The translations under genes were made by a program, and so were the position numbers. A stretch of 61,867 bases of DNA from a bacterium (GTDB lineage: Bacteria; Actinomycetota; Acidimicrobiia; Spongiisociales; Spongiisociaceae), in assembly GCA_028821575.1 (NCBI GenBank), contig JAPPFW010000004.1, positions 1 through 61,867 of the forward strand, given 5' to 3'. The notes beneath the pieces were generated by a model, which did not search any database, was not told the origin of the DNA, and saw only the letters and a list, made by a program, of their open reading frames with translations. Shown here piece by piece: positions 26,312 through 35,287 of the stretch (positions within the stretch are counted from its first letter, which is position 1; each line of letters starts with the position of its first letter).

Positions 26312-26696
26312 CGCCGGTCACCGCGATCACGTCGACCTCCATCTTGAGCCCCGGGAGGCCGAGGGCCGCCGCCTGCATCGCGGTGACGGCCGGGAACGGC
26401 CTGCCCGCGAACACCTCTTCCCTGACCGGGAACTCGTCGGATATCTCCCTGATGTCCTGCATGATGTAGGTGACCTTGACCACGTCCGCTATCGAACTAC
26501 CGGCGCCCTCCAGGATGTCCCGGATGTTCCGCCAGACCTGACGGGCCTGTTCCTCCACGGTGTCGCCCACGATGTCGCCGTTGCGGTCGAAGGCGACCTG
26601 CCCGGCCAGGTACAGCGTGTTCCCGGCCCTGATAGCGTGGGAATAGGGTTCCGGAGGTGGGCTGAGCGCATCGACCTCGACTGCCTCGATCCCCAT
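26304..26696 (-). CDS. RidA-family enamine/imine deaminase
   Basis: This 130-aa protein has PYSHAIRAGNTLYLAGQVAFD near the N-terminus and RPFPAVTAMQAAALG later, both typical of the RidA/YjgF fold. AAGGAGG lies eight bases before the ATG at 26696, which fixes the start inside a longer open frame. RidA proteins hydrolyse reactive enamines and imines formed by PLP enzymes, and related members act in degradative pathways. It leads the RidA, small partner, amidase operon and is divergent from the FAH-fold gene. Confidence 0.85.
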   Translation of the reverse strand: MGIEAVEVDALSPPPEPYSHAIRAGNTLYLAGQVAFDRNGDIVGDTVEEQARQVWRNIRDILEGAGSSIADVVKVTYIMQDIREISDEFPVREEVFAGRPFPAVTAMQAAALGLPGLKMEVDVIAVTGDG

Positions 26697-26763
26697 CCGT
26701 ATTCCTCCTTCGGGCCGGCCACGATCATATACAATGCCGCCCAGCCTAAGCGGAAGTGCGGTG

Positions 26764-27591
26764 ATGCGGATAGCTCGATTCAGGGCAGATGGAATGGAGT
26801 ACTGGGGATTCGTCGATGGCGACACGGTACGCCCCGTGACCGGCGGGCCGGACCTGATGGACGTTCTGGGCGATCCTGGAGCGCTCGGCGATCTCTCCCG
26901 GAGGTCGACCGCCGAAGCAGCCCTCGGGAGCGTCGACCTGCTGGCCCCGGTCCCGAACCCGCCCCAGTTCGTCGGGATCGGGCTCAACTACCGGGCTCAC
27001 GCCGCCGAGTCGGGCGCCGCGGTGCCGACCTCCCCGGTCAGCTTTCCTTTCTTCAACTCCTCGATCATCGACCCGGGCGACCCCATCCTGCTTCCGCCCT
27101 TCACCGACGAAGTCGACTGGGAGGTCGAACTCGGGGTGGTGATCGGAAAGAGCGCCCGCGACGTCGCCGTGGAGGACGCTCTCGAGTACGTGGCCGGCTA
27201 CGTGATCGTCAACGACGTGTCGGCCCGGGACATTCAAAGGACGGAAGGCCAGTGGAGCCGCGCCAAGTCCCTCGACACCTTCAAACCGATGGGTCCCTGG
27301 ATCACGACCACCGACGAGTTGGGTCCCGCCGACGACCTCGACGTGAAGCTCTGGGTGAACGACGTGCTCAAGCAGTCCGGTGTGACCTCGGACCTGATCT
27401 TCGATGTTCCCGCGCTCGTGTCCCACCTCTCGCAGTCCCTCACCCTCGGCGTGGGGGCGGTGATCTCAACAGGAACTCCTAGCGGGGTCGGATTCGCCCG
27501 TACGCCGCCCGAATACCTGCAGGCGGGCGATGTGGTGACCCTCGAGATAGAGCGCATCGGGAGGTTGACCAACCCGGTCGAAGCCGGCTGA
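26764..27591 (+). CDS. Fumarylacetoacetate hydrolase-family protein
   Basis: This 275-aa protein has VGIGLNYRAHA, the metal-binding EVELGVVIGK, YVIVNDVSARDIQR, KSLDTFKPMGPW and a late STGTPSGVG, the standard FAH-fold series. Members cleave or decarboxylate beta-diketo acids with a divalent metal. An in-frame ATG lies ten codons upstream, but GGAAG is positioned for 26764. It is divergent from the RidA-amidase operon, with only 67 bases between the two starts. Confidence 0.9.
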   Translation: MRIARFRADGMEYWGFVDGDTVRPVTGGPDLMDVLGDPGALGDLSRRSTAEAALGSVDLLAPVPNPPQFVGIGLNYRAHAAESGAAVPTSPVSFPFFNSSIIDPGDPILLPPFTDEVDWEVELGVVIGKSARDVAVEDALEYVAGYVIVNDVSARDIQRTEGQWSRAKSLDTFKPMGPWITTTDELGPADDLDVKLWVNDVLKQSGVTSDLIFDVPALVSHLSQSLTLGVGAVISTGTPSGVGFARTPPEYLQAGDVVTLEIERIGRLTNPVEAG

Positions 27592-27650
27592 GCGGCACCG
27601 CCGGCCCGCCCCGGCGCTATGTTGCATGGCCTGAACGGAGGGAGGCATCC

Positions 27651-28466
27651 ATGCCAACGGTCGAGGTCAATGGGGTAGACATCTGGTATCGATTCTCGGG
27701 TGAGGGCGAGACGGTGGTGCAGATCGGTGGCGCGGTCAGCGCCCATGAAGGCTACGAGACCATCACCCCGGGTCTGTCGCAGCACTACCGCGTGCTCGAC
27801 TACGACCACCGGGGGTACGGGCTGAGTAGCCGTCCCGATCAGCACTACACGCTGGAGGTGTGGAGCGCCGACCTGGCCGCTCTGATGGAGCTTCTCGAAG
27901 TGGAGAAGGCCCACATCCACGGTGGTTCGATGGGGAGTTTCATCGCTCTCGACTTCGCGGCCAGTTACCCGCAGAAGGTGGACAAACTGCTGATGGGGGC
28001 GGGCGCCGTGGCAAAGTGCGATGCGATGGGCGTCCACATGTTCCGGATCTGGCAGGACGTGGCCTCGGCCTACGGAGTCGCATCCGAGGAACTGGCCCGC
28101 GAGCTGCTAACCAAGGCATTCGCTAGGCCGTTCCTCGACGAGATGGGCGATGAGATTCTCATGGCTACGAAGGATGTGCTGGCCCGTAACACGGAGTTGA
28201 GTGTCTTCATCGACGCCTGCCAGGCGATGATCGATACCGATGTCCGGGACGTCCTGGCCCGGGTCACGGCGCCGGCGCTGGTGATGGTGGGCCGCCACGA
28301 CATACTCACTCCGATCGATGCGGGTCCCGGCGGCGCCGGTGCCCGGTACGTGGCCGAGAACCTTCCCAACGGGCGGATGGAGGTCTTCGAGCACAGCGGT
28401 CACGCCCACTACGTCGAGGAGGCCGAACGGTCTATCGAGGTGATCCTCGAGTTCCTGGCCGGCTGA
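27651..28466 (+). CDS. Alpha/beta-hydrolase
   Basis: This 271-aa protein has LDYDHRGYGLSS on the strand before the nucleophile, the elbow GGSMGS with Ser near 92, VGRHDILTP with the acid, and EHSGHAHYVEE with the catalytic His. The triad is complete. GGAGGGAGG precedes the ATG. It follows the FAH-fold gene in the same direction, and the two could act in succession on a ring-cleavage or ester substrate. Confidence 0.9.
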   Translation: MPTVEVNGVDIWYRFSGEGETVVQIGGAVSAHEGYETITPGLSQHYRVLDYDHRGYGLSSRPDQHYTLEVWSADLAALMELLEVEKAHIHGGSMGSFIALDFAASYPQKVDKLLMGAGAVAKCDAMGVHMFRIWQDVASAYGVASEELARELLTKAFARPFLDEMGDEILMATKDVLARNTELSVFIDACQAMIDTDVRDVLARVTAPALVMVGRHDILTPIDAGPGGAGARYVAENLPNGRMEVFEHSGHAHYVEEAERSIEVILEFLAG

Positions 28467-28549
28467 GTTATCCCGGGCAACCGGAGACAGGGCAGGTGGA
28501 TTCGTGCTTTGGTCTCCCATGTGATGTATGTGAGTGGTATTGTGTGTTC

Positions 28550-28795
28550 ATGGGTGGGACGTATGCGGCAGTCATGGGAGACCGGGGCAGATTGGTGGTG
28601 CCGGCGGAGGTCAGAACTCGCCACGGATTCGAGAAGGGCACCTCCCTGATCTTCATGGAAACACCCTTGGGTCTGGTTCTCACGAGCCGCGAGACCCTAC
28701 TGGCGCGGATCCAATCTGAACTTGAGGGCAGCAACCTGGTCGAGGAGCTCGTGGCCGAGCGAAGGCGGGAAGCTGTGATCGAGGACGCCGGGTGA
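28550..28795 (+). CDS. AbrB/SpoVT-type antitoxin (VapB-like)
   Basis: This 81-aa protein begins with a swapped-hairpin DNA-binding domain: VMGDRGRLVVPAEVRTRHGF is a typical AbrB/MazE N-terminus. The C-terminal half is helical and charged. The frame is open upstream to 28496, but the AbrB domain begins at the ATG of 28550. Its TGA overlaps the toxin's GTG (GTGA). It should neutralise the toxin and repress the pair. Confidence 0.8.
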   Translation: MGGTYAAVMGDRGRLVVPAEVRTRHGFEKGTSLIFMETPLGLVLTSRETLLARIQSELEGSNLVEELVAERRREAVIEDAG

Positions 28796-29166
28796 CGACG
28801 GTACTGGATGCCTCGGCGATCCTGGCGCTCCTTCTCCGGGAGCCTGGAGCGGATGTCGTGCAGATGTCCCTCGAGCGAGATGCGAGGTGTGGAGCCGCCA
28901 ACTGGTCGGAGGTCGCTCAGAAGGTGTTCTCAGTGGACCGGGCTTATTGGGAGCCGGTGCGGGCGACCCTGGTGGACGGCTACGGTGTCCGGATCGAGGC
29001 GGTCCGGATCGAGGATGCCGAGTGGGCTGCCGGCCGATGGCGACAGGGGGAAGGTCTCTCGCTGGCGGATCGCCTATGCATGGCTCTGGGAGAACGTCTG
29101 GACGCGGAGATCCTGACTGCTGACCGTGCCTGGGGCGCCGAAGGTCGTGTGAGGCAGATAAGGTGA
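28792..29166 (+). CDS. PIN-domain ribonuclease toxin (VapC-like)
   Basis: This 124-aa protein has TTVLDASAILALLLREPG with the first catalytic Asp, a central ANWSEVAQK with the conserved Glu, LSLADRLCMALGERL with the third acid, and EILTADRAWG at the end. All parts of a VapC PIN domain are present. It is translationally coupled to the AbrB-type antitoxin and appears intact. Confidence 0.85.
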   Translation: MTTVLDASAILALLLREPGADVVQMSLERDARCGAANWSEVAQKVFSVDRAYWEPVRATLVDGYGVRIEAVRIEDAEWAAGRWRQGEGLSLADRLCMALGERLDAEILTADRAWGAEGRVRQIR

Positions 29167-29176
29167 CGGGCCGAGC

Positions 29177-29920
29177 ATGAGATTGAAGGGCAGAACGGCA
29201 GTCGTCACGGGTGCAGGCCAGGGGATCGGAGCGGCCATAGCCCGCCTCTTCGCCGAGGAGGGGGCCAGACTGGTCCTTGCCGATGTGAGGAGTGGTCCCG
29301 TCGAAGGGGTGGTGGCTGGGATACGGGAAGCAGGGGGGGAGGCCGTGTTCGCTCGGACCGATGTCACCTCCGACGTCGACTGCCGGAGGATGATCGATAC
29401 CGCGGTGGACACTTACGGTGGTCTGAACATCCTGGTCAATAACGCCGGGATCGCGGGCAAGGGGACGGTCACGGAGGTGAGCGAAGACTTCTGGGACCGG
29501 GTGATGGCCGTGAACCTCAAGTCGATCTTCCTCGCCTCTAGGCACGCGGTTCCGCACATGGAACGCGGACGCGGCGGATCGATCGTCTGCGTCGCCTCAG
29601 TCGCCGGCGTGACGGGCGAGAAGGGTCAGGTGGCCTACAACACCTCCAAGCACGGTGTCATCGGTCTGGTGCGCTGCATGGCGTTCGACCACGCTCCGGC
29701 CGGTATCCGGGTCAATGCGGTCTGCCCCGGAGCGATCGACACCCCGCTGCTGAGCCCGCTGACCGAGGAACGCCGCACCAGGCTCGAGGGCATGCACCTG
29801 ATGGGTCGCCTGGGCCGGCCGGAGGAGATCGCCAGAGCGGTCCTCCACCTTGCGAGCGACGAGTCTTCGTTCACCACCGGAGCCGCCTACTTCGTGGACG
29901 GCGGCTACACGGCAATCTAG
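29177..29920 (+). CDS. SDR-family NAD(P)-dependent oxidoreductase
   Basis: This 247-aa protein has the cofactor motif TGAGQGIG at about 11-18, NNAG at about 88-91, a serine near 138, YNTSK with the Tyr/Lys pair near 152-156, and a terminal AAYFVDGGYTAI. It is close in design to 3-oxoacyl-ACP reductases and glucose/alcohol SDRs. It begins ten bases after the PIN toxin stop, perhaps by chance rather than as a functional operon. Confidence 0.9.
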   Translation: MRLKGRTAVVTGAGQGIGAAIARLFAEEGARLVLADVRSGPVEGVVAGIREAGGEAVFARTDVTSDVDCRRMIDTAVDTYGGLNILVNNAGIAGKGTVTEVSEDFWDRVMAVNLKSIFLASRHAVPHMERGRGGSIVCVASVAGVTGEKGQVAYNTSKHGVIGLVRCMAFDHAPAGIRVNAVCPGAIDTPLLSPLTEERRTRLEGMHLMGRLGRPEEIARAVLHLASDESSFTTGAAYFVDGGYTAI

Positions 29921-30027
29921 AGTCGGTCGTCGGTAGTCGGCTGCTTACCGCTCCACGGGTGAGACGTTTGGCGGTCGGATGGCAATTATCGTTCTTCAGA
30001 ACTGCCAGACAGAGGGAGGTCTGATCT

Positions 30028-30984
30028 GTGAGGGTCGGGTTCATCGGGCTCGGCAATGCTGGCAGCAAGCTGGCCGGGAGCCTCCTTCGCAACGACTTCG
30101 AAATGTTGGTCAGGGATCTGGACGCCGCCGCGGTCCGGCCCTTCATCGAGGCGGGAGCGGGCTGGGCAGACACGAGCCGGGACCTTGCACGGCGCAGCGA
30201 TCTGATCATCACGTGTCTTCCGTCGCCGGCCGCGGTCCGCTCGGTCATGGAGGGCGCGGATGGGGTGCTGGCCGGCCTCGGGCCCGGGAAGATCTGGCTG
30301 GAGATGAGCACCACAGACGAAGCCGAGGTCCGGCGTCTCGGCGATCATGTGGTGGCGGCCGGTGCGCATCCCCTGGACGGACCGGTGTCGGGAGGTTGCC
30401 ACCGGGCGGCTACCGGCAACATTTCCATTTTCGTGGGCGGGGAGCGCGACGACTTCGAGCGAGCCCTGCCGGTCCTGACCACCATGGGTCGGCGGATCCT
30501 GCATGTCGGTCCGCTCGGGGCGGCTTCGGTACTGAAGGTGGTGACCAACTATCTCGCCTCGGTCCATCTGGTGGCGCTGGGGGAGGCCCTGATGACCGCC
30601 CGGCAGGCCGGCATGGACCTCTCCACCGCCTACGAGGCCATCCGGATCAGTTCGGGTAACTCGTTCGTGCACGAGACCGAGTCGCAGGTCATCCTCAACG
30701 GGAGCTACAACATCAACTTCACGATGGATCTGGTGGTGAAGGACATGTCGCTCTTCCAGCAACTGGCGGATCTCCACGGGATCCCGCTGGAACTCTCTCC
30801 GCTGGTCCTCGACGTCTTCCGGCGTGGAGAGCAGGTGTACGGCTCCCGAGCCTGGTCCTCGGGCATAGTGAGGCTCTTGGAAGACGCCTGCGGTGTTGAC
30901 CTCCGGGCGTCAGGCTTCCCCGCCGAGATCGTGGACGATGAACCGGAGGGGCCCGGCTACGAAGTGACCCCTGCTCCCAGGTAG
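30028..30984 (+). CDS. NAD(P)-dependent beta-hydroxyacid dehydrogenase (3-hydroxyisobutyrate dehydrogenase-like)
   Basis: This 318-aa enzyme starts at a GTG with AGGGAGGT upstream. It has GFIGLGNAGSKLA at about 4-16, DGPVSGGCHRA as the substrate loop at about 117-127, and the catalytic lysine near 170 in SVLKVVTNYLAS. These mark the 6PGDH/3-HIBDH family. The substrate is unassigned. It converges on the alanine racemase gene with a 28-base overlap of coding sequence. Confidence 0.85.
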   Translation: MRVGFIGLGNAGSKLAGSLLRNDFEMLVRDLDAAAVRPFIEAGAGWADTSRDLARRSDLIITCLPSPAAVRSVMEGADGVLAGLGPGKIWLEMSTTDEAEVRRLGDHVVAAGAHPLDGPVSGGCHRAATGNISIFVGGERDDFERALPVLTTMGRRILHVGPLGAASVLKVVTNYLASVHLVALGEALMTARQAGMDLSTAYEAIRISSGNSFVHETESQVILNGSYNINFTMDLVVKDMSLFQQLADLHGIPLELSPLVLDVFRRGEQVYGSRAWSSGIVRLLEDACGVDLRASGFPAEIVDDEPEGPGYEVTPAPR

Positions 30985-32117
30985 CGGCGGTCCACCCGGG
31001 TGTTGATGTTGGTGAGGACCTCGTAGGGGATGGTGCCGGCCCACCTGGCCAGGTCGGTAGCGGTGATCGACTCGTCGCCCTGGCGCCCGATCAGGACGAC
31101 CTCGTCACCGTTGTAGGCCTCCCCCCCGGGTCCGATGTCGACCATGAACTGATCCATGCACACTCCCCCGACGATCGGCCGTCGCCGCCCTCCTACCAGC
31201 ACCCGGCCGTGGTCGGAGAGTGCGTGGAAATATCCGTCGCCGTAGCCGACCGGGACCGTCACCACACGCGTGTTACAGGCCGGGTGCCACTCCGCTCCGT
31301 AGCCGACGGGCATACCGGCCGGTTGCACCTTGAAGAAGACGACGCGCGACTTCCAGGCCAGCACCGGTGTCACGTCGACGGTCCGCTGAACCTCGTCCGA
31401 CGGGTAGACGCCGAACAGCAGGATGCCAGGTCTGACCAGGTCGAGGTGCGAGTCGGGATGCTGGAGGATCGCCCCGGAGTTGGCCAGGTGCAGCTTGGGC
31501 ATGGGCAGCCCGCGGTCGAGGTAGAAGGACACCGCCCGGCGGAAACGCTTCAACTGTCGGCGGGTCTGGGTCAGGTCGGCCCGGTCGGCGGTGGCGAAGT
31601 GGCTGTAGACCCCCTCCACCACCACGCTGGTGGCCTCCAGCCCAGCCCGGAACATCGCGGGCGCTGTGTCGGGTCGCATCCCGATCCGTCCCATGCCGGT
31701 ATCCACCTTGAGATGGATCCGGGCGGTCATACCCATGGCGGAGGCGGTCCGATCCACCTCGCGGAGCTTCTCGACCGAGGAGGCGGTGATCGTCAGGTCA
31801 TAGCGGAGGAAGTGGGGGATCTGGTTCACGTCGATGCCGCCCATCACCAGGATGGGGCAGCGGATCCCGGCCTCGCGCAGTAGTGCGCCCTCCTCCAAGA
31901 ACGCCACCGCCAGACCTGCCGCGCCAAGGGATTCGAGGTGCCTCGCTACCGGCAAGAGGCCGTGTCCGTATGCGTTGGCCTTCAGGACCGGGAGCATCCC
32001 TGCCCCACGCGTCGCCTTGTCCACGGCGCGGTAATTCGAAGCGAGGAGATCGAGGTCGATCTCGGCGAAGGTCGGCCGAGACAAGCGAGGGTCGAGGGCC
32101 ACCGTCGGTTCGAACAT
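30957..32117 (-). CDS. alr: Alanine racemase
   Basis: This 386-aa fold-type III PLP enzyme carries the lysine (residue 46) in VLKANAYGHG and the second catalytic base, Tyr, in VPVGYGDGYF. HLKVDTGMGRIG and YSHFATAD are further family signatures. It supplies D-alanine for peptidoglycan. Its 3' end overlaps the convergent dehydrogenase gene by 28 bases. In many actinobacteria alr lies beside the tsaE-tsaB-rimI-tsaD genes, and here that operon follows just to the right on the other strand. Confidence 0.95.
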   Translation of the reverse strand: MFEPTVALDPRLSRPTFAEIDLDLLASNYRAVDKATRGAGMLPVLKANAYGHGLLPVARHLESLGAAGLAVAFLEEGALLREAGIRCPILVMGGIDVNQIPHFLRYDLTITASSVEKLREVDRTASAMGMTARIHLKVDTGMGRIGMRPDTAPAMFRAGLEATSVVVEGVYSHFATADRADLTQTRRQLKRFRRAVSFYLDRGLPMPKLHLANSGAILQHPDSHLDLVRPGILLFGVYPSDEVQRTVDVTPVLAWKSRVVFFKVQPAGMPVGYGAEWHPACNTRVVTVPVGYGDGYFHALSDHGRVLVGGRRRPIVGGVCMDQFMVDIGPGGEAYNGDEVVLIGRQGDESITATDLARWAGTIPYEVLTNINTRVDRRYLGAGVTS

Positions 32118-32249
32118 ACTTGCCGAGAGATTACCGTTATGGGTCAGATGCCAGGTGCGGCGTGGGTGACGCTACGGTCTTCGTCAAGGTGATGCGCGAT
32201 CTCCACGCGACATCCACCCACGTGCCACGGTCGGTGAATCGGTAAGGAG

Positions 32250-32534
32250 ATGAGCCTTGATGATGATGTGCGCCAGGCTCTGGCCAAGCTGCCCGACCGC
32301 CTTCTCGAGCATCAGGAGATGGTGCTCGTCGTGACCAACAGACAGCAGATAGGGGCCTCCTCCATCCAGGCCGCCCGGAGCGCCGCGGGCTACGTGGCCC
32401 ATAGCGACCACCAGCTGTTGTCCGACGCGGTGGTCCCCGGCGCATACATCGAGACCACCAGGTCCATGATCGAGCGCTACGGCGACGTGTGGTTTAGCGA
32501 TGAGAGCCAGGTCATCCGCCGGGAGCGCCTATGA
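32250..32534 (+). CDS. Hypothetical protein opening the tsa operon
   Basis: This 94-aa protein starts MSLDDDVRQALAKLP and has the central QQIGASSIQAARSAAGYVAH. AAGGAG sits directly against the ATG, which is unusually close. A GTG six codons in is the only nearby alternative and is too far from that site. The last four bases overlap the next start (ATGA). No family is recognised. Coupling to the peptidase suggests a joint function. Confidence 0.5.
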   Translation: MSLDDDVRQALAKLPDRLLEHQEMVLVVTNRQQIGASSIQAARSAAGYVAHSDHQLLSDAVVPGAYIETTRSMIERYGDVWFSDESQVIRRERL

Positions 32535-33457
32535 GCATTGAGACGATGAACGACACGATCACCGCGGTCCAGGGTGTGGAGGTGGGCCACTGGACCTCCG
32601 ATGATCACGGTACGGGGCTGACGGTGCTCGTCTTGCCGGAACCCAATGTGGCCGCCGCTGAGATACGGGGGGCGGCCCCAGGGAGCAGGGAGACCGCGCT
32701 GCTCCGACCGGAGATGAGGGTGCACCAGATACAGGCGCTGGTCTTCACGGGCGGGTCGGCCTTCGGGCTTGCGGCGGTCGACGGGGTGGTGCGCGAGTTG
32801 GCGGCCGACGGTCGGGGCCACCCCACGAGGAACGGACCGGTACCGATCGTTCCCGCTGCGGTGATATACGACCTCGACCGGCCGTCCGGCTTCCGACCAG
32901 GTGCTGAGGAAGGTGCCCACGCGTACCGGAACCGCTCCGCCGATCCGGTCCCGACCGGACGGATCGGAGCGGGAAGAGGCGCCACCACTTCGCAGTGGCG
33001 GGGCCCGCAGGCGGTGCGCCCCTCCGGCCTGGGGTCGGCGCTGATAGAGATGGGCGGGGTCCGAGTTGGCGCGCTGGCGGTGGTGAACGCGGTGGGCGAC
33101 GTGTTCACGCTCGGGGGAAGAGCTCTCACCGGCGGTGAGCCCTACCCGGGCCCGCCTGCTTCCGCCATCGGCACGGGCACCAACACGACCCTGGTGGCGG
33201 TGGCTACCGAGGGACGTCTCGAACGCGTCGACCTGATCAGGATGTGCATCCGGTCCCAGGACGCGGTGGCGGCCTGCGTGCGACCGGCTCACACCCGATA
33301 TGATGGGGATGCGGTGTTTGCCATCTCCTGCGGCTCTGCCGAACCCGACCACGATGCGCTCGGCGAGGCCGCGTTCGTGGCGACTGCGCGGGCGATCGAG
33401 GCGGCGGTGCGTTCCCCCAGGTCCCCGGGTTCCAATCAGCTGGAGGGTCCTGTATGA
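32531..33457 (+). CDS. P1-family aminopeptidase (DmpA-like)
   Basis: This 308-aa protein has FTGGSAFGL at about 72-80 and GTGTNTTLVAVATEG at about 214-228. P1 peptidases cut themselves before a Ser or Thr in this region and use the new N-terminal residue as nucleophile, and the NTT at 218-220 is the likely site. Start and stop both overlap neighbours by ATGA. Known members release N-terminal D- or L-amino acids or beta-peptides, and the specificity here is open. Confidence 0.85.
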   Translation: MSIETMNDTITAVQGVEVGHWTSDDHGTGLTVLVLPEPNVAAAEIRGAAPGSRETALLRPEMRVHQIQALVFTGGSAFGLAAVDGVVRELAADGRGHPTRNGPVPIVPAAVIYDLDRPSGFRPGAEEGAHAYRNRSADPVPTGRIGAGRGATTSQWRGPQAVRPSGLGSALIEMGGVRVGALAVVNAVGDVFTLGGRALTGGEPYPGPPASAIGTGTNTTLVAVATEGRLERVDLIRMCIRSQDAVAACVRPAHTRYDGDAVFAISCGSAEPDHDALGEAAFVATARAIEAAVRSPRSPGSNQLEGPV

Positions 33458-34110
33458 CCAGGGTCGACGTCGAGGCACGCCTCGCGGAGTTGGCCTCGGA
33501 GGCTGCGACCTGTACCGCCTGCCGGCTCAGCGAGGGCCGCACCCAGGCGGTGTTCGCGGACGGCTCCCCCGACGCAGACATCATGTTCATCGGCGAGGGG
33601 CCCGGCTTCTACGAGGATCGGGAGGGTCTGCCATTCGTGGGCAAGGCCGGCATGCTTCTCAACCGTCTGCTGGGGGAGGTGGGTCTGAACCGGCGTGACG
33701 TGTACATCGCCAACGTGGTCAAGTGCCGGCCTCCCGGGAACCGGGATCCTCGTCCGGACGAGATCGAGGCGTGCAAGCACTTCCTTGTGGAGCAGATCAG
33801 GATGGTGGATCCCGCGGTGGTCATGACGATGGGGAACTTCGCCACCAAGCTGCTGCTGAAGACCTCCACGGGCATCACCAGGACACGCGGGACGGTGTTT
33901 CCCTGGTGGGGGCGAGTGGTGATCCCGACTTTCCACCCGGCCGCCGCGCTGCGTAGCGGACCTGCCATGGCAGACACGATACGGGGTGATCTGGAGTTGG
34001 CGGTGAGGACCGCCGACGACCGATTGGCTGGGCCCGAGCCGGAGGGGGAGAGGAGCGGCTTGACCGACCCCGAAGCAGAACCCCCCAAGCAACTCGGCCT
34101 GTTTGGATGA
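33454..34110 (+). CDS. Uracil-DNA glycosylase, family 4 (iron-sulfur)
   Basis: This 218-aa protein has cysteines 20, 23, 91 and 107 in the spacing that holds the 4Fe-4S cluster of type-4 UDGs. FIGEGPGFYED (about 45-55) is the first active-site motif and FHPAAALR the second. It removes uracil arising from cytosine deamination. The start overlaps the peptidase stop and its end overlaps the tsaE start, so repair and tRNA-modification genes are translated together. Confidence 0.92.
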   Translation: MTRVDVEARLAELASEAATCTACRLSEGRTQAVFADGSPDADIMFIGEGPGFYEDREGLPFVGKAGMLLNRLLGEVGLNRRDVYIANVVKCRPPGNRDPRPDEIEACKHFLVEQIRMVDPAVVMTMGNFATKLLLKTSTGITRTRGTVFPWWGRVVIPTFHPAAALRSGPAMADTIRGDLELAVRTADDRLAGPEPEGERSGLTDPEAEPPKQLGLFG

Positions 34111-34586
34111 TCGTACTTCAAGCGCCCACCGCCGCGGACACCCGGCGGGTGGGCAGGGCGCTCGCTGCGCTGTCCCATGAAGGCGACATCATCCTGCTGG
34201 TGGGGCCACTCGGAGCCGGAAAGACAGTCCTGGCATCCGGTCTCGCCGAGGGTCTCGGGGTGACCGAGGTGCTCGTCTCTCCGAGTTTCATACTGGCGCG
34301 GACCTACGCGGACGGTTTCATGCCTCTCGTCCACGCCGACGTCTACCGGATCGGAACCTCCGGGGAGTTCATGGACCTCGACCTGGTGGACATGGCACGG
34401 GAGGGGTTGCTGATCGTTGAGTGGGGCGACGCAGTGGCGGCGTTACTACCCGACACGTGCCTTACAGTGGAGATCTCCGTTGCGGGTTCAGGCTCGCGGA
34501 CGATACGTCTCAGACCCCGCGGCCCGTGGTGTGATCGCCCGCTCGAAGAACTCGTGAAGGCTGTCCATCTGGAGCGCGAGCCATGA
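34107..34586 (+). CDS. tsaE: tRNA t6A-synthesis ATPase TsaE
   Basis: This 159-aa P-loop protein has Walker A GPLGAGKT at about 33-40, SPSFILARTY as the family motif, and LIVEWGDAV as the late conserved strand. TsaE works with TsaB and TsaD in making N6-threonylcarbamoyl adenosine at position 37 of ANN-decoding tRNAs. It overlaps both neighbours by four bases. Confidence 0.93.
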   Translation: MIVLQAPTAADTRRVGRALAALSHEGDIILLVGPLGAGKTVLASGLAEGLGVTEVLVSPSFILARTYADGFMPLVHADVYRIGTSGEFMDLDLVDMAREGLLIVEWGDAVAALLPDTCLTVEISVAGSGSRTIRLRPRGPWCDRPLEELVKAVHLEREP

Positions 34587-35287
34587 GGATTCTCGCCATA
34601 GAGACCGCCACCGGCGCCTCGTCGGTCGCCCTGGTCGAGGGACGCCTGGTGGCGGCGTCGGCGAGCCGGCTGGGTAGGACAGGTCATGACGGTTTCCTGA
34701 TCCCGGCAATCGACTTCTGCTTCGAGCAGGCAGCCTGGGGGCCTGAAGAACTCGACATGGTGGTGGTGGACGCCGGGCCCGGACTGTTCACCGGCATTCG
34801 GGTGGGAATCGCTACCGGTCAGGGTGTGGCCGCCATGCTCGGCGTTCCGATCATGGCGGCGTCATCGTTAGACGCGCTGGCCTTGCGCGCCGCCACCGGC
34901 CGTCGCCACATCTGGTCGGTGGTGGATGCACGCCGGCGGGAGGTGGCGGTAGCGGGTTACCGGCCGGTTCCCGGGGGAGCGGTCATGGACTCGCCTCCCG
35001 AGTTAGTCGGCTACCAGCACATCCGGGGGATCCTCGAGTCGGATCCGGACGACGTGTTGGTGGTGGGGGACGTAGAGGCGCTGCCCGCGTCCGCACTGCG
35101 GGGCCTCAAGCGCGTCAAGGCCGGCATGCCCCGCTACCCGTCGGCCGACGCTCTCGCCGAAGTGGTGGTGGCAAGGGCGGAGAGGGGCGACTTCGGCGAT
35201 CCCGATGACGTGCGGCCCCTGTACATGCGAGAGCCCGATGTGACGCTGGGTTCGATCCACCTCAGAGAGGGTGGACTGTGGGTGTGA
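34583..35287 (+). CDS. tsaB: tRNA t6A-synthesis protein TsaB
   Basis: This 234-aa protein has ILAIETATGASSVAL at the N-terminus and VVDAGPGLFTGIRVGIATGQG at about 56-76, the ASKHA-fold features of TsaB. It forms the TsaB-TsaD core of the t6A complex. The start overlaps tsaE (ATGA). The end overlaps the rimI GTG by ten bases. Confidence 0.93.
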   Translation: MRILAIETATGASSVALVEGRLVAASASRLGRTGHDGFLIPAIDFCFEQAAWGPEELDMVVVDAGPGLFTGIRVGIATGQGVAAMLGVPIMAASSLDALALRAATGRRHIWSVVDARRREVAVAGYRPVPGGAVMDSPPELVGYQHIRGILESDPDDVLVVGDVEALPASALRGLKRVKAGMPRYPSADALAEVVVARAERGDFGDPDDVRPLYMREPDVTLGSIHLREGGLWV